Positions 50,783-56,431 of a DNA stretch of 56,431 nucleotides are shown here, one piece after another. Numbering within the stretch: position 1 is the stretch's first letter; each line of letters opens with the position of its first letter. A program made the position numbers and the translations under genes. Origin of the DNA: Oscillospiraceae bacterium (GTDB taxonomy: Bacteria; Bacillota; Clostridia; Oscillospirales; Oscillospiraceae); contig CAKASQ030000075.1 of assembly GCA_916988195.3 (NCBI GenBank), positions 68,226-124,656 on the forward strand, in the 5' to 3' direction. The notes beneath the pieces were generated by a model, which did no database searches, was not told the DNA's origin, and was given only the letters and a program-made list of their open reading frames with translations.

Positions 50783-51747
50783 AGGAGAAAGCCTTAGAGC
50801 TGCTGGCATCCGGGAAGGCGCAGCGGGTGCTCGGCTGGAAGACGGGCGAGTTTTTCTACGATCTGACTCCCGGCGTATTTGAAAGCGCGGAGGAGGTCGA
50901 GCGGGAATTTGAGTACGGCGTGTTCGCGGGTGCGAATCTCTCCAAGTACTGCATTGCGGAGAGCAAAAAAGACGGCGTGACGGCGGTATTTTTAAAGCCG
51001 TGCGATGCATACTCTTTTGTCCAGCTTTTGAAGGAATATAAAGTCAAGCGGGAAAAGTTTTATATCGTTGGCGTACAGTGCGATGGCATGTGCGACATGG
51101 AAAAAATCCGCGCTGCCGGCATTTCCGGTGCGACCGCAGTCTCGGAAGACGGCGATACCTTAAAAATTTCCACGATTTACGGCGAAGAGACGATGAAAAA
51201 ATCGGACGCGCTGCTTCTCAAGTGCAAGACCTGCAAGAGTAAAAAGCTCGTGATCTTCGACGAGCTGCTGGGCGAGCAGGGGGAAGACTGTCCCGAGAGT
51301 CATCGGTTTGATGAGGTCGAGCGGCTGGAACGGTTAAGCCCCGAAGAGAGGTTCTCGTTCTGGCGCGGGGAGCTCTCGCGCTGCATCCGCTGCAACGCCT
51401 GCCGGAACGTCTGTCCCGCCTGCACGTGCGAGACGTGCGTGTTCGACAATCATAATCTTGGAACCGACAACAAGGCGGCGGCAAGCGACTTTGAGGAGAA
51501 CTTCTTCCACATCATCCGGGCGTTCCACGTGACCTCCCGCTGCACGGACTGCGGCGAGTGCTCGCGCGTCTGTCCGCAGCATATTCCGCTGCATCTTCTC
51601 AACCGCAAGTTCATCAAGGACACGAACGAGCTCTATGGCGCGTATCAGGCTGGCGCAGACTTAGAGTCCCGGCCGCCTCTGATGGACTTCCGCAAGGACG
51701 ACTGTGAGCCGTCTGTGGTCTATGAGAGAGGGGGCGCGAAGGGATGA
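50770..51747 (+). CDS. flxC: FlxC-like iron-sulfur subunit (hydrogenase-beta/4Fe-4S type)
   Basis: 325 residues from ATG 50770; the start overlaps flxD. The N-terminal ~190 resemble the FrhB/hydrogenase-beta type (KPCDAYSFVQLL, YIVGVQCDGMCD, CKTCKSKK). The C-terminus has two [4Fe-4S] motifs (CIRCNACRNVCPACTC, CTDCGECSRVCPQH). Position between MvhD-like and dicluster subunits corresponds to FlxC of the FlxABCD-HdrABC system. It should relay electrons within the NADH-oxidising module. The exact subunit name is by synteny. The stop overlaps the flxB start by four bases. Confidence 0.8.
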   Translation: MQGVKEKALELLASGKAQRVLGWKTGEFFYDLTPGVFESAEEVEREFEYGVFAGANLSKYCIAESKKDGVTAVFLKPCDAYSFVQLLKEYKVKREKFYIVGVQCDGMCDMEKIRAAGISGATAVSEDGDTLKISTIYGEETMKKSDALLLKCKTCKSKKLVIFDELLGEQGEDCPESHRFDEVERLERLSPEERFSFWRGELSRCIRCNACRNVCPACTCETCVFDNHNLGTDNKAAASDFEENFFHIIRAFHVTSRCTDCGECSRVCPQHIPLHLLNRKFIKDTNELYGAYQAGADLESRPPLMDFRKDDCEPSVVYERGGAKG

Positions 51748-52772
51748 AGAAGCTTGCTTTGAAAGAACTGGAGAGCCTCTTTGCAGCCATCGCGGCGCAG
51801 CAGACGCTCTATCTGCCGCAGGACGACGCAGCCGGTCAGGCACAGTTTGCTGCCTGGAAGGAGGGCGCGGCACGCTCGAGAAGACTGAATACCGCGCGCT
51901 CGGCTAAGGATTTGTTTTTCCCGCAGGTGGAAAACCTCGCCGGATTCAAGCGGGAAGGGAAATCTATCGAAATTTTTGAGACGCGCGAGGACGTCCGGCC
52001 GTTCACGGTCTTTGGCGTGCGTGCGTGCGACGCGAGAAGCTTTGAAATTCTCGACAAGGTATTTCTGAAAGCGCCGGTCGACACGTTCTATGCCTCGCGG
52101 CGCGAGATGGGAACCGTTATCACGCTCGCCTGCACGAAGCCGGACGAGACCTGCTTCTGCCGGAGCTTCGGCATCGACCCTGCCAATCCTGCGGGCGACG
52201 TGTCGTGCTGGATGGATGAGGAAACTCTCTACTGGCAGGCCAATACCGCGAAGGGTGAGACGCTCACAAGTGAGCTTCCCATGCTCGAAGACGGCGGTGA
52301 GGAAGCGGTGAAGGCCCAGCAGGAAAAGCTGCATGTAATTTTAGAAAAACTGCCGCTGGCCCAGCTCGATTTGAGCAAGGTCGGGGCAGGAGAAACCGAA
52401 GCGCTGTTTAACCGGCCGGAGTGGAAGAGCCTGTCTGAAAGCTGCCTTGGCTGCGGTACCTGCACGTTCGTGTGCCCGACCTGCCAGTGCTACGATGTGC
52501 AGGAGTTCAATACCGGCAAAACCGTCCGGCGCTTCCGCTGCTGGGACAGCTGCATGTACTCCGACTTTACCAAAATGTCGGCCGGGCAGCCAAGACCCAC
52601 GCAGCTCGAGCGCTTCCGCCAGCGCTTCATGCACAAGCTGGTCTATTTCCCGGACAATAACGACGGGCAGTTTGGCTGCGTCGGCTGCGGAAGGTGCTTG
52701 CAGAAGTGTCCGATTCATATGAACATTGTAAAGGTCATCAAAACGATGGGAGGCGGCGACGATGCGAAATGA
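51744..52772 (+). CDS. flxB: FlxB-like 4Fe-4S dicluster subunit (sulfhydrogenase-beta type)
   Basis: 342 residues. The N-terminal ~215 match the 4Fe-4S dicluster protein family of sulfhydrogenase beta / anaerobic sulfite reductase A (FFPQVENL, FGVRACDARSFEILDKVFL, CTKPDETCFCRSFG). The C-terminus has CLGCGTCTFVCPTCQCYDV and CVGCGRCLQKCP, binding two [4Fe-4S] clusters. In Flx complexes this subunit connects the NAD(P)H flavoprotein FlxA to the rest. It overlaps both neighbours (4 and 11 bases), as expected for subunits made in fixed ratio. Confidence 0.85.
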   Translation: MKKLALKELESLFAAIAAQQTLYLPQDDAAGQAQFAAWKEGAARSRRLNTARSAKDLFFPQVENLAGFKREGKSIEIFETREDVRPFTVFGVRACDARSFEILDKVFLKAPVDTFYASRREMGTVITLACTKPDETCFCRSFGIDPANPAGDVSCWMDEETLYWQANTAKGETLTSELPMLEDGGEEAVKAQQEKLHVILEKLPLAQLDLSKVGAGETEALFNRPEWKSLSESCLGCGTCTFVCPTCQCYDVQEFNTGKTVRRFRCWDSCMYSDFTKMSAGQPRPTQLERFRQRFMHKLVYFPDNNDGQFGCVGCGRCLQKCPIHMNIVKVIKTMGGGDDAK

Positions 52773-53589
52773 CCCTTTGATTCCAAAGCTTGCCGTTGTG
52801 ACAGATATCCGCGTCGACACGCCGGACGTGAAAACCTTCCGCGTGGTGGGATTAAGCGGCAAAAAGCCCTTTGAGCATATCCCCGGCCAGTGCGCGATGC
52901 TGTCTGTTCCCGGCGTGGGCGAGGCGCTGTTTTCCATCACCTCGAGCCCCACGGAGGAGGCGTTTGTTGAGTTCTCCATCAAAAAGTGCGGCTGCGTCAC
53001 AAACTGGCTCCACGACATGGAGCCGGGACAGGAGATTACGATCCGCGGCCCCTACGGAAACGGCTTTCCCGTCGATACCGCGTTCGCGGGCAAGGACCTC
53101 CTTTTCATCGCGGGCGGCATTGGCTTAGCCCCGCTGCACTCGGTCATCAACTACTGTCGATACTATCGTAGCCGCTACGGCAAAATTGACATTGTCTACG
53201 GTTCGCGCTCGATGGAAGACCTTGTCGACTATCCGGAAATCGAGAATGTTTGGTGTAAAGAAGATGGCATTAACGTCCATCTGACCATCGACCGCGAGCA
53301 GCCGGAATGGAGCGGCCACGTGGGCTTTGTGCCAAATTACGTCAAGGAGCTCGGCTTTACAACCGACAAGACTGTTGTCATGTGCGGCCCCCCGATCATG
53401 ATCAAGTTCACGCTCGCGGGGCTAATGGAGCTCGGCTTTGCGCGTGAGCAGGTGTATACGACGATGGAGCTCAAGATGAAGTGCGCGCTCGGCAAATGCG
53501 GCCGCTGCAACATTGGAAACAAATACGTCTGCAAAGACGGCCCTGTATTCCGGTTCGATCAGCTCGATGAGTTGCCAGATGAATATTAA
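52762..53589 (+). CDS. flxA: FlxA-like FAD/NAD(P)H-binding oxidoreductase subunit
   Basis: 275 residues, ferredoxin-NADP reductase superfamily, PyrK/sulfhydrogenase-gamma type: an FAD-binding barrel (~10-100), a nucleotide-binding GKDLLFIAGGIGLAPLHSVI (~110-130), CGPPIMIKF, and a C-terminal cysteine cluster CALGKCGRCNIGNKYVCKDG that binds [2Fe-2S]. It is the probable entry point for NADH electrons into the Flx-Hdr complex. NADH rather than NADPH is inferred from the family. It overlaps flxB by 11 bases and is followed 11 bases later by the iron-sulfur subunit gene. Confidence 0.9.
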   Translation: MRNDPLIPKLAVVTDIRVDTPDVKTFRVVGLSGKKPFEHIPGQCAMLSVPGVGEALFSITSSPTEEAFVEFSIKKCGCVTNWLHDMEPGQEITIRGPYGNGFPVDTAFAGKDLLFIAGGIGLAPLHSVINYCRYYRSRYGKIDIVYGSRSMEDLVDYPEIENVWCKEDGINVHLTIDREQPEWSGHVGFVPNYVKELGFTTDKTVVMCGPPIMIKFTLAGLMELGFAREQVYTTMELKMKCALGKCGRCNIGNKYVCKDGPVFRFDQLDELPDEY

Positions 53590-53600
53590 GGAGAATTGCA

Positions 53601-54275
53601 ATGGAAAATATGGTAACTGTTTTTCTGTTCGGCAAAAAATATGAGGTGCCGGAGAGCCTGACGATCATGGAGGCCATGGAGTATTCCGGCTACCAGCTCG
53701 TGCGCGGCTGCGGCTGCCGCAACGGCTTCTGCGGCGCGTGCGCGACGATCTACCGCATCGCGGGCGACCGGGAGCTGAAGGCATGTCTTGCCTGCTCGAC
53801 AAAGGTCGAAAACAACATGTATGTGGCGACGCTGCCGTTTTTCCCGCTCGTGAAAGAGGTCTACGACATCGAAAAAGTCAAGCCGACGCAGCAGATTATG
53901 ATGCAGCTCTACCCGGAGATTTACTCCTGTGTCGGCTGCAACGCCTGCACGAAGGCCTGCACGCAGGGACTCAACGTCATGCAGTACATCGCCTACGCCC
54001 AGCGCGGAGAATATGAAAAGTGCGCCGAAGAATCGTTTGACTGCGTGATGTGCGGCGTGTGCTCGTCGAGATGTCCCGCCGGGATTTCGCACCCGCAGGT
54101 CGCGATGCTCGCGCGCCGACTCAACGGCAAGTACCTGGCCCCGCACTGCGAGCATCTGGACGTTCGCGTCGAAGAGATCCGCGAGGGAAAATTCGAGGCG
54201 CTGATTGAAAACCTGATGGAAAAGCCCCTGAGTGAGATCAAGGAGCTTTACAACCACCGCGAAATTGAAGCGTAA
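53601..54275 (+). CDS. Fumarate reductase/succinate dehydrogenase-like iron-sulfur subunit
   Basis: 224 residues: an N-terminal [2Fe-2S] plant-type ferredoxin fold (GCGCRNGFCGACATIYRI, CLAC; ~35-75) and two further cysteine clusters (CVGCNACTKACTQG near 112, CVMCGVCSSRCPAG near 150). This corresponds to the N-terminal half of archaeal TfrB and is a diverged FrdB/SdhB. It lacks the CCG domains found at the C-terminus of TfrB, which here are encoded as separate HdrB. It should carry electrons between the Hdr module and the flavoprotein encoded 12 bases downstream. AAGGAG precedes the ATG. Confidence 0.85.
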   Translation: MENMVTVFLFGKKYEVPESLTIMEAMEYSGYQLVRGCGCRNGFCGACATIYRIAGDRELKACLACSTKVENNMYVATLPFFPLVKEVYDIEKVKPTQQIMMQLYPEIYSCVGCNACTKACTQGLNVMQYIAYAQRGEYEKCAEESFDCVMCGVCSSRCPAGISHPQVAMLARRLNGKYLAPHCEHLDVRVEEIREGKFEALIENLMEKPLSEIKELYNHREIEA

Positions 54276-54287
54276 GGAGGCAGCGAG

Positions 54288-55889
54288 ATGTATACAGACC
54301 CGAAAATTTTGGAATCCATCCGCAAGGTCGAGGCCGCACGGGCGGAAAACGTCAAGCTGAACCCGGCGCGTATGAGCGCGGAGGAAAAGGAGGTTTTGCT
54401 CCGGACCTTCCATCCCGACTACCGCGAAAACCAGTTCACGACCCTTCGCATCGGCCCAAACAAGGGCGGCAAGGTGCCGCTCGAGCTGGCGGCTCTTTTA
54501 GAGGGCAAGCCGAGAATTGACCTTGAAAAGCCGCATCTGGAGCGCGTGGACTATGACGCGGACGTTTTGATCATCGGCGGCGGCGGCGCGGGCTGCTCGG
54601 CAGCGATCGAAGCCGACAACGCGGGCGCGAAGGTGCTGCTGGTCACAAAGCTTCGCATGGGCGACGCGAACACGATGATGGCCGAGGGCGGCATTCAGGC
54701 GGCGGACAAGCCGAACGACTCTCCCGCGCAGCATTTTTTGGATGCCTACGGCGGCGGACACTTCGCGGCGCAGAAGGACCTTCTGTATAAATTGGTCACC
54801 GAAGCGCCGGAGGCCATTCAGTGGCTGTCCGGCCTTGGCGTAGAGTTTGATAAAGCGCCGGACGGCACGATGATCACGACCCACGGCGGCGGCACATCCA
54901 GAAAGCGCATGCACGCGGCCAAGGACTACTCCGGGGCGGAGATCATGCGCACGCTCCGCGACGAGGTTTTAAACCGCGGCATTGAGGTTGTGGACTTCAC
55001 GTCGGCCATTGAACTCATCAAGGACGAAAACGGCCGCTGCGCAGGCGCGGTGCTCCAGAACATGGAGACAAAGGAACTCCTGATCGCTCGGGCGAAGACT
55101 GTGATTTTAGCGACCGGCGGTGCGGGACGGCTCCACTATCAGGGCTTCCCGACGTCCAACCACTACGGCGCGACGGCAGACGGTCTGATTCTCGGCTACC
55201 GCGCGGGCGCAAAGCTTCTCTATCCGGATACGCTCCAATACCACCCCACGGGCGCGGCCTTCCCGGCGCAGATCTATGGCGCACTGGTGACGGAAAAGGT
55301 CCGCTCGGTCGGTGCGATGCTCGTGAACTGTGAGGGCGAGGCGTTCATGAACCCCCTCGAGACGCGAGACGTGGCGGCGGCCTCCATCATAAGAGAATGC
55401 TCCGAGCGCCAGAAGGGCGTCAAGACCCCGCTGGGCGACGCAGTATGGCTCGATACGCCGATGATCGAACGAAAGGGCGGCAAGGGAACGATCGAAAAGC
55501 GGATTCCCGCAATGATGCGCATGTTTGGAAAGCACGGCATCGATATCCGCACGGAGCCGATCCTGGTCTATCCCACGCTCCACTATCAGAACGGCGGTCT
55601 GCACATTACACCGGACGGCCAGACGGATGTGGAAAACCTGTTCGCCGCGGGTGAGGTCGTGGGCGGTATCCACGGAAGAAACCGGCTCATGGGCAACAGC
55701 TTGCTCGATATCATCGTCTTTGGCCGCAATGCCGGACGGAACGCGGGCGAAAAGTCGAAATCCGTCACCATTGGCGCGCTGACGCTTTCCCATGTGGCGG
55801 CCTTTGAGGAAGAACGAAGCGCAGCGGGCATTGAGACAGACACGCTCTCGCCGCGCCTACTCCCGGATTATACAAGAAAGAGAGATTGA
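54288..55889 (+). CDS. Fumarate reductase-like flavoprotein subunit, soluble type
   Basis: 533 residues. A ~90-residue N-terminal extension precedes the FAD site VLIIGGGGAGCSAAIEADNAG. Conserved active-site stretches are THGGGTSRKRMH, DTLQYHPTG, the Arg in ETRDVAAASI, HYQNGG and RLMGNSLLDIIVFG. The covalent-FAD histidine of SdhA/FrdA (SHT..AQGG) is replaced by Asn128 (NTMMAEGG), so FAD should be noncovalent as in soluble fumarate reductases. No cytochrome b or membrane anchor is encoded nearby. It should reduce fumarate to succinate in the cytoplasm. A related dehydrogenation (such as aspartate oxidation) is less likely, given fumC in the operon. AAGGAGG precedes the ATG. Confidence 0.88.
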   Translation: MYTDPKILESIRKVEAARAENVKLNPARMSAEEKEVLLRTFHPDYRENQFTTLRIGPNKGGKVPLELAALLEGKPRIDLEKPHLERVDYDADVLIIGGGGAGCSAAIEADNAGAKVLLVTKLRMGDANTMMAEGGIQAADKPNDSPAQHFLDAYGGGHFAAQKDLLYKLVTEAPEAIQWLSGLGVEFDKAPDGTMITTHGGGTSRKRMHAAKDYSGAEIMRTLRDEVLNRGIEVVDFTSAIELIKDENGRCAGAVLQNMETKELLIARAKTVILATGGAGRLHYQGFPTSNHYGATADGLILGYRAGAKLLYPDTLQYHPTGAAFPAQIYGALVTEKVRSVGAMLVNCEGEAFMNPLETRDVAAASIIRECSERQKGVKTPLGDAVWLDTPMIERKGGKGTIEKRIPAMMRMFGKHGIDIRTEPILVYPTLHYQNGGLHITPDGQTDVENLFAAGEVVGGIHGRNRLMGNSLLDIIVFGRNAGRNAGEKSKSVTIGALTLSHVAAFEEERSAAGIETDTLSPRLLPDYTRKRD

Positions 55890-55893
55890 GACT

Positions 55894-56172
55894 ATGCAGC
55901 TTGCAGAGCTTTTGGAGGCCATGATGATCATCAGCTTTGGCATTTCGTGGCCGCTTTCCATCATCCGTTCCTACCGCAGCCGCTCGACGAAGGGCAAGAG
56001 CATCTTTTTCAGCTTTTTTATCCTGTTCGGCTATCTCTGCGGCATTTCCGCGAAGCTCATCGAGCACAATCACAATCTCGCGTTCTATTTTTACATTCTC
56101 AATATCACCATGGTTACCATTGACATCTGCCTCTACTTCCGCAACCGGAAGCTGGAAAAGCAGAGCGCATAA
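55894..56172 (+). CDS. SemiSWEET/PQ-loop-like small membrane protein
   Basis: 92 residues, three membrane helices (~5-25, ~37-58, ~65-83). The first loop reads ISWPLSIIRSYRSRSTKGKSIFFSFFILFGYLCGI, the PQ-loop pattern with WP in place of PQ, and length matches bacterial SemiSWEETs, which dimerise to carry sugars or other small solutes. It starts four bases after the flavoprotein stop with a poor ribosome site, and the operon terminator follows. The substrate is unknown; in this operon a dicarboxylate or a sensing role could be imagined but nothing in the sequence proves it. Confidence 0.75.
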   Translation: MQLAELLEAMMIISFGISWPLSIIRSYRSRSTKGKSIFFSFFILFGYLCGISAKLIEHNHNLAFYFYILNITMVTIDICLYFRNRKLEKQSA

Positions 56173-56189
56173 AACCTTTGTTTCAACGC

Positions 56190-56224
56190 AAAAGCCTCTC
56201 TGCCGGAAAGCAGAGAGGCTTTTG
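56190..56224 (+). terminator. Operon terminator
   Basis: Perfect 14-bp stem AAAAGCCTCTCTGC/GCAGAGAGGCTTTT (56190-56203, 56210-56223), loop CGGAAA. It ends the malate dehydrogenase-Hdr-Flx-Frd operon. Confidence 0.9.
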
Positions 56225-56242
56225 CTGTGATCTGAAGCGATT

Positions 56243-56347
56243 TGTAGGGGCGGACGACCCTGTCCGCCCAAGGGAAGTTTCGAATTCGCCGAAGAGTTCC
56301 GTGAAAACCGGATTTTTCTGCGGGCGGACAGAGTCGTCCGCCCCTAC
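56243..56347. repeat. TA-bounded inverted-repeat element, copy R4 (inverted)
   Basis: Opens TGTAGGGGCGGACGACC, closes GTCGTCCGCCCCTAC, with TA at 56245-56246 and 56345-56346. The internal GATTTTTCTGCGGGCGGAC is the reverse complement of the matching stretch in R3, so the copy is inverted relative to R3. Confidence 0.8.
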
Positions 56348-56360
56348 TAGCTCGTTAATT

Positions 56361-56431
56361 CTAAAATTTTATTTCTGGATAGAGATGAGAAAGCTTAATT
56401 CGAGCGTCGTCAGTCGTAAAATGCCAAGAAA
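56361..56431 (-). CDS. C-terminal end of a probable IS630-like transposase, cut by window
   Basis: The last 71 bases, read on the minus strand, give 22 codons and a stop with the stretch WHFTTDDARIKLSHLYP, which resembles the C-terminus of IS630-family transposases (W-x-FTT-x-DARIKL-x-x-LYP). Base composition is more AT-rich than the neighbouring genes. The rest lies outside the window, so the call depends on this short match. Confidence 0.5.
   Translation of the reverse strand, partial: SWHFTTDDARIKLSHLYPEIKF

Noticed and set aside
54288-55889. L-aspartate oxidase (NadB)
   Set aside because: The motifs are shared by the wider family, but the neighbouring iron-sulfur subunit, fumC and Hdr-Flx genes, and the absence of nadA or nadC, favour fumarate reduction.

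Overview
The window looks like chromosome of a high-GC, endospore-forming Clostridia bacterium, most like the gut Oscillospiraceae (Oscillibacter/Flavonifractor/Dysosmobacter type). The evidence is a germination protease (gpr), a forespore sigma factor (sigG) and a YlmC/YmxH sporulation protein together with S-layer-homology (SLH) surface proteins, Firmicutes-style genes (Asp23-FakA, LCP, YesM/YesN) and many ferredoxin-type proteins. I place it by gene content only. No rRNA, tRNA or CRISPR array was seen.

Layout. 0-13.6 kb: the tail of a repeat-rich SLH protein, an iron-sulfur aldo/keto reductase with DUF3786, an acyltransferase-like membrane protein, an acyl-CoA synthetase, a DUF362 ferredoxin protein, an LCP cell-wall ligase, a prolyl-tRNA deacylase, a BusR-like GntR-RCK_C regulator beside a sodium:solute symporter, and an HtrA protease. 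14-23 kb, all on the minus strand: FakA-Asp23, a lipoprotein, GpmI, a half-size P-loop ATPase, RecG and ribosomal protein S20. 23-28 kb: gpr, a gene-free stretch rich in DnaA-box-like sites, sigG, ylmC-like, rpsB and tsf. 28-34 kb: a methyltransferase, an isolated phage-type lysis cassette (XhlA, holin, SLH-bearing amidase), a small transcription unit, an SLH-anchored M13 peptidase and a MATE pump. 34-42.5 kb: a YesN/YesM two-component system with a dedicated sugar-binding lipoprotein, then an mglBAC-type sugar ABC transporter. 42.6-44.6 kb: an AEC organic-acid carrier and a LysR regulator.

44.8-56.2 kb is one 12-gene operon: malate dehydrogenase-like, fumarase, HdrB-HdrC-HdrA, four Flx (Flox) subunits in the order D-C-B-A, a fumarate-reductase-like iron-sulfur subunit and flavoprotein without any membrane anchor, and a SemiSWEET-sized membrane protein. 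My reading is a cytoplasmic NADH-linked, flavin-based electron-bifurcating complex that uses fumarate as the high-potential acceptor and reduces ferredoxin at the same time. Malate dehydrogenase and fumarase would supply the fumarate. This is the strongest functional candidate in the window.

Two families of intergenic repeats run through the window. One (five copies) is built from four stem-loops whose arms change in sequence between copies while pairing is kept, as expected for a structured RNA or a hairpin-based mobile element. The other (five copies) is a roughly 100-150 bp inverted-repeat element bounded by TA at both ends, as expected of an IS630/Tc1-type MITE. The last 71 bases may encode the end of an IS630-like transposase.
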